Part shown: positions 1 through 7,435 of the stretch, piece by piece | How the letters are laid out: every line of letters starts with the position of its first letter | Position numbering within the stretch: the first letter of the stretch is position 1 | DNA from: a virus | Virus record (IMG/VR): IMGVR_UViG_3300046010_009176 | Location: 1-25,582 of that record | DNA: 25,582 bases | Direction: 5' to 3' (one strand) | Program-made: the position numbers and the translations under genes | Notes under the pieces: model-generated | Database searches by the model: none | The model's input: the letters and a program-made list of their open reading frames with translations, nothing else | Told to the model about the DNA's origin: nothing

Positions 1-1346
1 CGCAAATAGAAATCATCGTGCCAAGCGTGAATACCTGAACTAGTACCTAATACTAATGAAGTTGTTCCTGATGGTTTAACTGTAGTAACACGAGCTGCTT
101 TATTAATACCTAATATTTTAGCAACACGTTCGTTTTCATCAACTGCTACTTTAGCTGCTTCTTTCATATTCAATTTGAATACAGCACCTGAAGCAATTCC
201 GGTCATTCCAATACCTAACAATGCTTCTTTTTCAGTTGTTTTTCTCCATACATCTCTCAAATAGTGGAAATCAGTATATGAGGCTTGTAATGTACCGATG
301 AATGCTGCTGCTTTAGCTCTTGCATTGTATTCTTCTTGTGTTTCAATATCTGAAGCGTTAATTTCACATAAGTTACAGAATTGATTAGCTTTCAAGTTAA
401 TTTCAGCACATGGGTTTGTTCCAGCATCTTTATCATTTGTAAACAAAAATCCAGGTTCACCACTGTTAGAGGCCTCAATTTTACCCCATAAATTCATAAA
501 TGTTTCTTTATCAATTTTATTACGAAGTAATACTGCTGAGTTGTTAGCACGGCCACGTTGTGGGTTGTTTTCCCACCAGTTACCAAATTTGCAAGTCAAC
601 ATATCTTCATCATGTAAATTGAATAAAGCAATTAACGCTGCTCTTCTAATACCACCTGATAATACAGCATCTGCTAAGTGACAAATGATATCGTGACATT
701 CTACTGTTGTTAATTTTTCACCATCGTTTTTACGGTCCAAAATAGCTTGCATATGAATCAAAGCAATTTTCAATGGTTCAGGACCTGGTGCTTTACCTCC
801 AACTGTAATCAATTGAGCACCTTTTGCTCTAATGTCTCTAAAGTCAAATAAAGGAGCAGTTGATGTCTGTCCAAAATAAGCTTTACATAACATTCTTACT
901 GCATCAGCCCATCCTTCAATAGAATCACCTACCAAATAACGTTTGGTTTTTAGTGGTTTTCTAATTTCAGGTAGTTTTTCTACGTGATGGGTTTGTACTG
1001 AATAACCTACTCCACAACCCGAAAGTAATAGGAACATAATTTCAGAAAACGCTCTATAATCATCAATAGGTAGATAAGAGCAGTTAAAAATTCTAGCATT
1101 GTTTATTTCAATAGGTTTACCAGCAAACTGCATAGAACGCATTGAAGGTAATACTTTTTTATCATAAACGTACTTGTAAGCGGCTTCAATTTCATCCGCT
1201 AGATGTGGAAATTTCTTTAAGTGCATTTCCTTGTTCCGAGTAACTAATTCACCCCAAGTTTCTCTTCTATGTATTTCAGGTACATATTTAGCGTATTTGA
1301 GGTGAGTAGTGATCTCAGACAAAATTTGTGATTCTGTTGTTAACAT
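1..1346 (-). CDS. nrdJ: Adenosylcobalamin-dependent (class II) ribonucleoside-triphosphate reductase, N-terminal 448 residues (3' end outside window)
   Basis: This enzyme reduces ribonucleotides to deoxyribonucleotides in the cytoplasm, using a B12-derived radical to supply dNTPs for phage replication. I translated it from the ATG at 1346 to the window edge, and it stays open throughout. Cys89 (in NCSYL), Cys313 (in NPCAEI) and Cys324 (in FCNLCEI) match the redox and radical cysteines of the monomeric class II family (Cys119, Cys408 and Cys419 in Lactobacillus); the 11-residue gap between the last two is preserved. Other family motifs are LPSMRSMQFAG (66-76), LLLSGCGVGY (106-115), SGGIRRAALI (230-239), SGEPGFLF (295-302) and VKPSGTTS (423-430). 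The family is usually above 700 residues, so about 40% is missing to the left, including any C-terminal cysteine pair. It lies 16 bases after the helicase stop behind an A-rich leader, apparently as the last visible gene of the replication operon. Confidence 0.9.
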   Translation of the reverse strand, partial: MLTTESQILSEITTHLKYAKYVPEIHRRETWGELVTRNKEMHLKKFPHLADEIEAAYKYVYDKKVLPSMRSMQFAGKPIEINNARIFNCSYLPIDDYRAFSEIMFLLLSGCGVGYSVQTHHVEKLPEIRKPLKTKRYLVGDSIEGWADAVRMLCKAYFGQTSTAPLFDFRDIRAKGAQLITVGGKAPGPEPLKIALIHMQAILDRKNDGEKLTTVECHDIICHLADAVLSGGIRRAALIALFNLHDEDMLTCKFGNWWENNPQRGRANNSAVLLRNKIDKETFMNLWGKIEASNSGEPGFLFTNDKDAGTNPCAEINLKANQFCNLCEINASDIETQEEYNARAKAAAFIGTLQASYTDFHYLRDVWRKTTEKEALLGIGMTGIASGAVFKLNMKEAAKVAVDENERVAKILGINKAARVTTVKPSGTTSLVLGTSSGIHAWHDDFYL

Positions 1347-1362
1347 TGTTTTTTTTAATAAT

Positions 1363-2724
1363 TTAATCTGTTTGTAATTCGAAAAATCTTTGTTTGATAA
1401 GGGCTTTGTCTACAGCGTCGATGTTACCGAAATTATTACTTTGAGCTGGTGGTGAATCTTCATCGTCATCAAAACTTTCACAGACTTCAAAATGTCCGGT
1501 AGAGGTATCTACTTTGACATTATATGTCATTCCATCCATACCGTATCTGTTTTTCATAATGTGAAATCTTCCTGTTCCATTTGTTTTGTCTTGACGTTTT
1601 CTTGATAAAGAGATAGCAAAGTCAGTAATCATGATTTTATCGTAACTACCCGCTGCTTTATCTCCTTCAATAATGTCATCTTTTGCACCTGCTCTATTTA
1701 CTTGAGACACACTCCATATAGGTAAGTTTAATTCTCTAGCTAATCCCTTAGTGCTAATATAAATATCATCAATCTCATCCTTACGCTCACGATTATTTCT
1801 TTTTGAACGAAGAAGATCTACATAATCAATAATAATCAAATCTGGTTTGAAATCTAAATCAATACATTTTTTGATATGAGCTTCAATTGTTGAAATAGAT
1901 GCTTTACCTGTTGGGTATTCTTTAATGATTAGATTACCTGGTAGTTTATTAACTGTTTCTTCAACTTTATTTTTATGTCCAGTAATATTTTGAACTCCTA
2001 TCTCAGTAAAGAAAGCGTCATACCTGCGTCCTACATAATCAGAACCTAATTCTAAAGTATAATGTAAAACATTATAACCTAATTTAACAGCTACACCACC
2101 TAAAGCAACTAATGACCAAGATTTACCTCCACCTGGATTACCAAATATTAATCCAAAATCTCCATTTCCTAAACCACCTTGTAATAGATCATTAATTGAT
2201 TCCCAAGGTGTAGGAATAACTGTTCTATGATCTTCACGATAACGAGATTCAACATCTTTGTTGTACTCATGACCTATATTTTTGTCTTGACCCGCTTTAA
2301 GTGCGTTATCAACAATTGTCCTAATTGAGTCATAATCTCCAGCGTTTAAAAAATCTACGCTCGTTAACAACGCTTTTTTAAGTTGTTGGTTTTTACAAAA
2401 ATTAGAAAATTCTTCTTCTACGTACTTGAGATCTTCATCTGATGATTTATAAGCTTCACGTAGTTGTTCCTTAATAGAAACCTGTAAAACTTCATTGTCA
2501 ATTTTCTTTAATTCTACCTTCAAAACATCCATTGAAGGACAAGTATGATACTTTTGAAAGTAATCTAGGATTTGTTTAATAATCCATTTTTGAGATTGAG
2601 AATCAAAATATTCATCACTTAAAACATCATGAATATTCAAAAGAAATTCTTTATGTGTTAACAGGGATGATATTACTTTAATCTGGAATCCTGGACCATA
2701 AGCATTTAAATTATTGAGTGTCAA
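1363..2724 (-). CDS. Replicative DNA helicase, DnaB/T4 gp41-like
   Basis: This is a hexameric 5'-3' helicase that would unwind DNA ahead of the phage polymerase and usually works with a primase. At 453 residues it is close to T4 gp41 (475). Residues 1-150 are a helical N-terminal domain. The RecA-like motor follows, with Walker A GNPGGGKS (195-202), Walker B DLIIIDYVDLL (295-305), a sensor-type SVSQVNRAG stretch and a C-terminal KNRYGMDG segment typical of DnaB-family motors. The start is a TTG at 2724: an in-frame TAA lies just upstream, and the first in-frame ATG is residue 65, which would remove much of the N-terminal domain. The stretch before the TTG is A-rich (AAAAAATAAAAG). It sits between the 53-residue ORF and the ribonucleotide reductase, apparently co-transcribed. 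Helicase identity is strong; equivalence to gp41 rather than generic DnaB rests on context. Confidence 0.88.
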   Translation of the reverse strand: MTLNNLNAYGPGFQIKVISSLLTHKEFLLNIHDVLSDEYFDSQSQKWIIKQILDYFQKYHTCPSMDVLKVELKKIDNEVLQVSIKEQLREAYKSSDEDLKYVEEEFSNFCKNQQLKKALLTSVDFLNAGDYDSIRTIVDNALKAGQDKNIGHEYNKDVESRYREDHRTVIPTPWESINDLLQGGLGNGDFGLIFGNPGGGKSWSLVALGGVAVKLGYNVLHYTLELGSDYVGRRYDAFFTEIGVQNITGHKNKVEETVNKLPGNLIIKEYPTGKASISTIEAHIKKCIDLDFKPDLIIIDYVDLLRSKRNNRERKDEIDDIYISTKGLARELNLPIWSVSQVNRAGAKDDIIEGDKAAGSYDKIMITDFAISLSRKRQDKTNGTGRFHIMKNRYGMDGMTYNVKVDTSTGHFEVCESFDDDEDSPPAQSNNFGNIDAVDKALIKQRFFELQTD

Positions 2725-2741
2725 AACTTTTATTTTTTAAA

Positions 2742-2903
2742 TTAATTATATTTTTGCATTATCACATCAGCTACAGCGTAAAATTGATCATAATCATCTT
2801 CACGCATTAAAACTACTGCTGAAATCATTTCCGCAATAAATGCCTTACGTTTATTTCCTTTAAGGAACAAATCATCGGCTAGATTTAATATTTGTTTTTT
2901 CAT
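2742..2903 (-). CDS. Small unknown protein, 53 residues
   Basis: A short open frame fills the gap between exonuclease and helicase. It begins MKKQILNLADDLFLKGNKRK and ends at a TAA (2742-2744). The start ATG (2901-2903) follows the same A-rich leader (TTTTAAAAAATAAAATT) as the neighbouring genes. It lies 4 bases after the exonuclease stop and 17 bases before the helicase TTG, so the spacing fits an operon gene. The product is mixed-charge and probably helical, with no signal peptide or membrane segment. I recognise no family. Position suggests an accessory replication role, which is inference only. Confidence 0.6.
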   Translation of the reverse strand: MKKQILNLADDLFLKGNKRKAFIAEMISAVVLMREDDYDQFYAVADVIMQKYN

Positions 2904-2907
2904 AATT

Positions 2908-3945
2908 TTATTTTTTAAAACTATTTAATACTTTAAATGTATTGTTAATTGTTATTTCTGGATCTTTTATCATTTTTCCTAAACCGTCTTCATTATAAAG
3001 TAATGAAAATGTTTTGATATCCAAAGCTGGAGTTGATTCTTCAATTAAATTTTCTAGAAGTTGTTTTTCTGAATCATCAACAAGTGGTTTTCCCAAATCC
3101 ATAATTTTGAAATTATTTTTTAATCGTTCTTCATCTTGGATTATTCTAGCATAAACAACATGGTCTTTTATTTTAGACTCAGCTATTTCCATCAAGTCAT
3201 CAAATGTTAAAGGACGTTCAAGTAATTCAGGAAATTTTTTAAATATACCTTTTTCACCTAAACCTTTAATACCTCCTACTTTATCTGATTGGTCACCTAA
3301 TAATGTTTTGTATAAAATGAAGTTCTCAGCTAAAACACCAAAATTCTTTTTTACTGTATCTTTGGTGTAAAATTCCTTTTCTGCCGGTCTATACACTGTT
3401 ATATTTTCATTTACCAACTGAATAAAGTCCCGGTCATTAGATAATATGAAAACCTTAGAATCATATTTACTAGACAATGTACTACTTAAATAAGCAATAA
3501 TATCATCTGCTTCAACTTTATTGATACTAATGGTTTTAACAGGTAAACATCTTAGATAATGAATTAGTCTAACTGTTTGATTTATTTTGGAATCATGTTC
3601 TTCTTCTAAAGAATCAAATACATCCCAATTAGTAATTCTAGTTAAATTTCTACCAGATTTATATTCAGGTAATAAATTTTTTCTGTTAATAGAAGAACCA
3701 GCACCATCAAATACAACGTAAACCGATGTTGGTTGTAGCTGATTAATGGTATAATTTAGTGAGCGTAAAAAACCTCCTAGACCACCAATATGAATTCCAT
3801 CTTGGTTAACCATTTTTATCATAGCAAAGTTTCTGAAAAATAAATTCAATCCATCAATAAGTAAAACCCGTTCATGAGGATTTGTAATTATTTCTTCTTC
3901 CTTGGTTACTTTGCCTAGGAGGTTCATTAGTTCACTCTTGTTCAT
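2908..3945 (-). CDS. 5'-3' exonuclease / flap endonuclease, T4 RNase H-like
   Basis: This PIN-like nuclease would remove RNA primers and 5' flaps during lagging-strand synthesis. The metal-binding acidic residues of the family are visible: D31 in LLIDGLNLFFRNF, D80 in VVFDGAG, E145/D147/D148 in VEADDIIAYL, D171/D173 in LSNDRDF and D218/D221 in LLGDQSDKVGG. The last leads into the helix-turn-helix GIKGLGEKG (225-233) that contacts DNA. The conserved NRKNLLPEYKSGR arch-side motif is at 87-99. At 345 residues it is somewhat longer than T4 RNase H (305), with a 25-residue lead before the first strand. It lies 39 bases after uvsX, and that gap carries its own promoter-like sequence. It could equally be called a PolI-type 5' nuclease domain protein; no polymerase domain is attached. 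Confidence 0.88.
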   Translation of the reverse strand: MNKSELMNLLGKVTKEEEIITNPHERVLLIDGLNLFFRNFAMIKMVNQDGIHIGGLGGFLRSLNYTINQLQPTSVYVVFDGAGSSINRKNLLPEYKSGRNLTRITNWDVFDSLEEEHDSKINQTVRLIHYLRCLPVKTISINKVEADDIIAYLSSTLSSKYDSKVFILSNDRDFIQLVNENITVYRPAEKEFYTKDTVKKNFGVLAENFILYKTLLGDQSDKVGGIKGLGEKGIFKKFPELLERPLTFDDLMEIAESKIKDHVVYARIIQDEERLKNNFKIMDLGKPLVDDSEKQLLENLIEESTPALDIKTFSLLYNEDGLGKMIKDPEITINNTFKVLNSFKK

Positions 3946-3953
3946 ATTAATTA

Positions 3954-3982
3954 AATATAATATAAATTTTTGAATAATCCAA
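3954..3982 (-). promoter_or_regulatory. Candidate promoter of the exonuclease gene
   Basis: On the minus strand TTGGAT (3977-3982) is followed after exactly 17 bases by TATATT (3954-3959), 8 bases before the exonuclease ATG. The -35/-10 geometry matches four other sites in this window. The TTGGATTATTCAA here is an imperfect version of the inverted repeat found at the others. The leader would be extremely short or absent, so internal expression within the operon is uncertain. Confidence 0.4.
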
Positions 3983-3984
3983 GC

Positions 3985-5079
3985 TTAATCCTCATCCATT
4001 AAATCTAAAGGAATATCTCTTGTTGACTCATTCCAATCTGAAGCATCTTCAATGATTTCAAATTTACCTTCACCAAGAATATTTCTCCATTCACTAGAGT
4101 GTGCTTTTTTATATTCATCAATGTCCCTTTTCTCATCTTCAATAAAACCGTGAATAGTTGCTACTACTGTATTTTTAGTTTGTAGTCCTGTAACGTGGTT
4201 TTTATCACATGATACTTTGGTACGAACAGCAAATTCAACTTCTTTACCATCTTTAGTTGCTTTGATTTTACTAGTACCACTATTAGTAATATTACCAAAA
4301 GTTAATACAAGTGAGGCATCTAAAAACATAGTTTCACCATTTTTCATTTTCATTTTAGGCTGAGACATAATTGTTTCAGCTGGTGCAACCCAAATTTTAT
4401 TAATGGCTACCATTGAATTAGTGTATGGTGCATTTTCTTTTCTAGATAGAGGAAAACGTTGGTTGATAAAATTACCAAATTGTTGAGACATGGCTCCTGC
4501 ATTCCACATTGGGTTGTTTTTGTTTGCTTCAACACTCATTTTACAAGGTATTGAACCAATCGAATCCCAGAAGAAACATAAATCATAAGGTAAATTACCT
4601 TTTTTCTGTTCGTCTAATAAATCAGCAATAAATTCAGCTACGTCCTCAATAGTGCCCAATGATGTTCTATCACGATAAATAAAGAAACCAGTGTGGTCAA
4701 CTACTTCACCTGTGTTTTCATCGATTACATCATCGAGTTGAAAACCCATTGTGCGAGCATGTTCCCACGACCATTTCATTTCAGTAATAATAAAAACAGG
4801 TAAGATACCCATTTTTTGAGCGCTGATTGCTAACTCAAGTAATGCTGTAGTCTTACCTGTATTACTATGACCTCTTAATAAAGTGATATGACCCATTGGT
4901 GCTCCTGCTACAGAAATTGATTCTTGTAACGCTTCTGAGAATGGAATCCATTTTTGTTCTTTGAACTTAACTGTTCCATTCAACAATTTCTTCTCCTTAA
5001 ATTTCTCAAGGTTGAAATTGGATTTAATTTCCGCGGATACGGCTTCCGTTAGCGATTCGCTTTTTTTAGGTCTTGGCAT
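3985..5079 (-). CDS. uvsX: UvsX-type RecA-like recombinase
   Basis: This is an ATP-dependent strand-exchange protein for recombination-dependent replication and repair. It would work on single strands coated by the neighbouring gp32-like protein. At 364 residues it is near T4 UvsX (391). Walker A is GHSNTGKT (70-77). The Walker B region YDLCFFWDSIGS (165-176) ends in the DS that RecA-family proteins use. A TEMKWSWEHAR segment (99-109) and an SMVAINKIW segment near the centre also fit the family. A Lys-rich start (MPRPKKSE) is followed by a short helical arm that may mediate filament contacts. It starts 17 bases after the SSB stop behind an A-rich leader. SSB then UvsX directly adjacent suggests coordinated expression. 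Bacterial RecA is less likely because of the T4-type context and the divergent core. Confidence 0.87.
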   Translation of the reverse strand: MPRPKKSESLTEAVSAEIKSNFNLEKFKEKKLLNGTVKFKEQKWIPFSEALQESISVAGAPMGHITLLRGHSNTGKTTALLELAISAQKMGILPVFIITEMKWSWEHARTMGFQLDDVIDENTGEVVDHTGFFIYRDRTSLGTIEDVAEFIADLLDEQKKGNLPYDLCFFWDSIGSIPCKMSVEANKNNPMWNAGAMSQQFGNFINQRFPLSRKENAPYTNSMVAINKIWVAPAETIMSQPKMKMKNGETMFLDASLVLTFGNITNSGTSKIKATKDGKEVEFAVRTKVSCDKNHVTGLQTKNTVVATIHGFIEDEKRDIDEYKKAHSSEWRNILGEGKFEIIEDASDWNESTRDIPLDLMDED

Positions 5080-5095
5080 AACTTTAATTTTTTAA

Positions 5096-5923
5096 TTAGA
5101 AAGGTAAATCATCTGTTTGATCTTCATCAAATAAAGAATCAAATTTATCTACCTTAGATGTTTTTGAAGTTTGTAGAGTGTAATTTGTGTCTGGAGTGTC
5201 GTTCAATTCTTCTGGTGAATCTTCATCTACAACTTCTTCTGCTGCATCTTCTGGAGTCAACCAATTTTGAAGTACTTCTTTCAAATCATCAAAATTCATT
5301 TTTCTTTGGATTTCCAAAAGAGTTGGTTGTTCGTTCAACAAAGTTTTAATCAATGAAGCATCTGAAACTATTGGAGAAGTTTTAGGTTTAATTCTGATAG
5401 ATGATTTCAATCCTTGACGACCACCAACATCACCTTTAACTACATCAACGGTAAAATCTCTACCTTCATTGATGTCTGTGTAATCTCCGTAATCTTCATC
5501 TTCAGCAATACCTAGAAGTTGCATGTAAATTTCTTTACCAAATTCCCAAAGGCGCACACCTTTTTCTTCTTCACCCCTAACAATAACAGGAGCATAAACT
5601 CTCATTTTAGGGTCTAGTTTTTTAGCCAATGACCAGTTTTCTTTGTCATTAGTTTTTCTTAGTTGAGAAGCAAACTCAACAATGGGGTCTTTTTCTCCCC
5701 AGTTAGTAAGAGCAAAAATAGGAAATTTTCCGAACCCGTAGTGAACAAAAACCTCTTGAAATGGGTTTTTAGGATTCAATTTAGAAGGTACAATACGAAT
5801 TTGAAACTTTCCCTCTTGTTTTGGTTTCCAATAAACTTTTGTGTAATCAATTTTTTCTTTCTTGCCTGTGTTGTTCGTCGACTGTAAAGCATTTAGTCGT
5901 TGTTTAATTGCATTAATATCCAT
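5096..5923 (-). CDS. Single-stranded DNA-binding protein, T4 gp32-like, without zinc site
   Basis: This would coat single-stranded DNA at the fork and recruit replication and recombination proteins. The core (about residues 30-190) carries gp32-type segments: YWKPKQEGKFQIRIVPSK, the aromatic-rich FVHYGFGKFPIFAL and LWEFGKEIYMQLLGI. A low-complexity acidic tail from about residue 225 ends in DEDQTDDLPF. It has 275 residues against 301 in T4. Unlike T4 gp32 it contains no cysteine at all, so the zinc-binding subdomain is missing or replaced. The acidic tail ending in a DDLPF tip resembles the interaction tip of bacterial SSB, perhaps by convergence. It is the first gene of the replication cassette, with its own promoter-like sequence and a hairpin just upstream. 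Confidence 0.82.
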   Translation of the reverse strand: MDINAIKQRLNALQSTNNTGKKEKIDYTKVYWKPKQEGKFQIRIVPSKLNPKNPFQEVFVHYGFGKFPIFALTNWGEKDPIVEFASQLRKTNDKENWSLAKKLDPKMRVYAPVIVRGEEEKGVRLWEFGKEIYMQLLGIAEDEDYGDYTDINEGRDFTVDVVKGDVGGRQGLKSSIRIKPKTSPIVSDASLIKTLLNEQPTLLEIQRKMNFDDLKEVLQNWLTPEDAAEEVVDEDSPEELNDTPDTNYTLQTSKTSKVDKFDSLFDEDQTDDLPF

Positions 5924-5951
5924 AATTTTATTTATTTAGTTTAATATTAGT

Positions 5952-5980
5952 AATATAAGAACGAGGTGTTGTATAACCAA
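5952..5980 (-). promoter_or_regulatory. Candidate promoter of the SSB-UvsX replication cassette
   Basis: On the minus strand TTGGTT (5975-5980), 17 bases, then TATATT (5952-5957), about 28 bases before the SSB ATG. The segment TTGGTTATACAA matches the TTGG..AT.CAA inverted repeat seen at the polymerase and L/I-x-E protein promoters. It lies directly after the hairpin at 5989-6009, so a new transcript probably begins here. Confidence 0.45.
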
Positions 5981-5988
5981 GTTAAAGT

Positions 5989-6009
5989 GGGCCCTCTTTT
6001 AAAGGGCCC
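5989..6009 (-). terminator. Hairpin terminator after the 322-residue gene
   Basis: GGGCCC arms at 5989-5994 and 6004-6009 extend by three more pairs (one G-T wobble) around a 3-base loop. It stands 20 bases after the 322-residue gene and before the SSB promoter. The following minus-strand tract (ACTTTAAC) is only weakly T-rich. The plus-strand side (TTAATTTTTATTT) is richer, so it may act in both directions. Confidence 0.55.
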
Positions 6010-6029
6010 TTAATTTTTATTTATTTCTT

Positions 6030-6998
6030 TTAAACGAGATTAGAACTAATATATAATTCTACACCATTAACAATAATTTTCTTGGCCAAAGAACGGAATT
6101 TAGTAATTTTATTTTTATCAAAAGCCATTTGAAAAAATGGTTTTTTTACTTCTTTTCCGGTTGGTACATTACTATATCCTGCTCTATAATCATAATTTGC
6201 AGGTTTTCTTCTAACATATTCTGGAAGCATAACATACATTTGTACTAAATCCTCATTTCCTTCAATAAGTTCACTAGGATTAGCTTCTACTTCATCAAAA
6301 AGTTTTTTTCTTCGTTCTTGATTACTTTCATATTCAGCTGCTTTAGATGTTTTATCTGCTACTTCATCAAAATTTTGTTTTACAAAGTCAAGTACAGATT
6401 CTGTTCCTTTTGCTCCTTTTTCTCTTTTTCCATATAAAGAAAGTTTACCTTGTTGTTTTAATTGTCTTACTGCTTTTCTAACTTCAGCTTCTTTTCCTTT
6501 ATATTCTTTATGTTGTTCTAGGAAAAAATCTGTATCCCATGAAGCTTTATATTCACCGTCACTTTGAGCAGCATCATCTTGTAACAAATCCCAAAAGTCT
6601 AAAAGATCTTGTTCTAATGTGTTCTCTTCTTCATTTAAACGAGATTCATTTATTCCATCAGGTTCACTAAAGAAATAGAAACTCATTTCTTCACGCATAG
6701 CATCTTCTAATTGTTTATCAGACATTTGTTCAACATCTTCAAGATATTGTTCAAATTCTCCCCAACCTTCATCATCTTTAATAAATTGTTTAGCTGAGAC
6801 TTCTTTATTATTAAATTGTTTTAGATATTCAAGTGCTTTTTGTTGATCAATATAATAGAAATCATATTCATCATCACTCTCCTCTTCATCTTTAACAACG
6901 TATTTGTTTTTAATTTTACCTTCGTTTAAACGAGACTGACTAGTGATTTTGTTTTCAACTAGCCATTTACTAGAGTCAAAGTTATCTGCTTTTTTCAT
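6030..6998 (-). CDS. Unknown acidic protein with RLNE motifs, 322 residues
   Basis: I do not recognise an enzymatic family. The protein is strongly charged, with acidic runs around residues 37-47 and 74-130 and a Lys/Glu-rich helical centre. It has no signal peptide or membrane segment. The sequence SRLNEG occurs at residues 22-27, and a second INESRLNEEE lies at 117-126. These L/I-x-E tetrads resemble sites cut by T4-type prohead proteases, which raises the possibility of an internal head protein with a removable N-terminal targeting peptide. That is inference; no head gene is visible here. The gene has its own promoter, a copy of the 49-base repeat shared with the preceding gene, and ends before a GC hairpin, so it looks like a single-gene transcription unit between the polymerase and replication modules. 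Confidence 0.7.
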   Translation of the reverse strand: MKKADNFDSSKWLVENKITSQSRLNEGKIKNKYVVKDEEESDDEYDFYYIDQQKALEYLKQFNNKEVSAKQFIKDDEGWGEFEQYLEDVEQMSDKQLEDAMREEMSFYFFSEPDGINESRLNEEENTLEQDLLDFWDLLQDDAAQSDGEYKASWDTDFFLEQHKEYKGKEAEVRKAVRQLKQQGKLSLYGKREKGAKGTESVLDFVKQNFDEVADKTSKAAEYESNQERRKKLFDEVEANPSELIEGNEDLVQMYVMLPEYVRRKPANYDYRAGYSNVPTGKEVKKPFFQMAFDKNKITKFRSLAKKIIVNGVELYISSNLV

Positions 6999-7000
6999 GT

Positions 7001-7049
7001 TTATTAATATGTTATAAATATACGAAGGAAATTTTGGATTGCCAAATCT
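7001..7049. repeat. 49-base duplicated promoter element, copy 1
   Basis: This copy matches 7436-7484 at 47 of 49 positions, differing only at 7008 and 7023. Both copies lie immediately upstream of genes whose products carry L/I-x-E motifs. The sequence includes the -35, the inverted repeat and the -10 region. Confidence 0.85.
7017..7045 (-). promoter_or_regulatory. Promoter of the 322-residue gene
   Basis: On the minus strand TTGGCA (7040-7045), 17 bases, then TATATT (7017-7022), extended as TATATTTATAAC, about 18 bases before the ATG. The -35 is embedded in the inverted repeat TTTGG-CAAT-CCAAA (7033-7046), a possible operator. The near-perfect duplication at the next gene supports function. 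Confidence 0.6.
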
Positions 7050-7065
7050 GTTTTTGAATTAAAAT

Positions 7066-7086
7066 GAGCCCTCTTTTGAAGGGCTC
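7066..7086 (-). terminator. Hairpin terminator after the 108-residue gene
   Basis: GAGCCC (7066-7071) pairs with GGGCTC (7081-7086) around a 9-base interior that can add one or two pairs. It stands 13 bases after the 108-residue gene, with ATTTTAATT following on the minus strand and TTTATTTTTT on the plus side. It closely resembles the hairpin at 5989-6009 in layout. Confidence 0.55.
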
Positions 7087-7099
7087 TTTATTTTTTAAT

Positions 7100-7426
7100 T
7101 TATTTTTTAGACCTTGCAATATCATATAATGAAGTATTAGATAATTTTATTTCTTTACCGTCTTCAATTTTAACTCTAGCTGTATTACTTCTACCATCTT
7201 TGGGGAGATCAATAGATAAGATTTTAACTTTTTCTTTATGTTTAAAAAATTCACCATCCTCATCAGGTGACCTTAAAAAGAAATCTCCAGATTTAAAATC
7301 TTCAGGAGTAATTTCAAGATATTTGTGAGTTTTTTCAAAATTTTCATTTAAAATTTGCATCATTTTTTTAGCTTGGCCTTCAGTGATTACACCAGCTAAT
7401 TGATTCATTCTAATTATGTCTTTCAT
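7100..7426 (-). CDS. Unknown 108-residue protein with N-terminal LAGVITE motif
   Basis: There is no recognised family. Residues 1-30 form a predicted helix (MKDIIRMNQLAGVITEGQ) holding ITE at about 14-16 and LNE at 27-29. Both are L/I-x-E tetrads of the type cut by T4 prohead protease. The rest is a small basic domain with probable beta strands (EKVKILSIDL, TARVKIEDGKEIKLS). It may be a small internal head protein, but a DNA-binding accessory factor is equally possible. It is transcribed from its own promoter, a copy of the 49-base repeat, and ends just before the hairpin at 7066-7086. The two adjacent genes therefore look like parallel, separately controlled single-gene units. Confidence 0.65.
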   Translation of the reverse strand: MKDIIRMNQLAGVITEGQAKKMMQILNENFEKTHKYLEITPEDFKSGDFFLRSPDEDGEFFKHKEKVKILSIDLPKDGRSNTARVKIEDGKEIKLSNTSLYDIARSKK

Positions 7427-7435
7427 TTTATTGTT

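Noticed and set aside
6020-6043. The string TTTAAACGAGA at the end of the 322-residue gene, also present at both RLNE sites (near 6635 and 6924), which in another frame would read SRLKE
   Set aside because: The alternative frame has a TAA just upstream, so a simple frameshift does not restore it. Three copies of an 11-base string in AT-rich DNA may be partly chance, so I did not call a broken gene.
5989-7086. The two GC hairpins read as plus-strand terminators
   Set aside because: Their T-rich flanks are better on the plus strand, but no plus-strand gene is credible here, so they are listed as minus-strand, possibly bidirectional, terminators.
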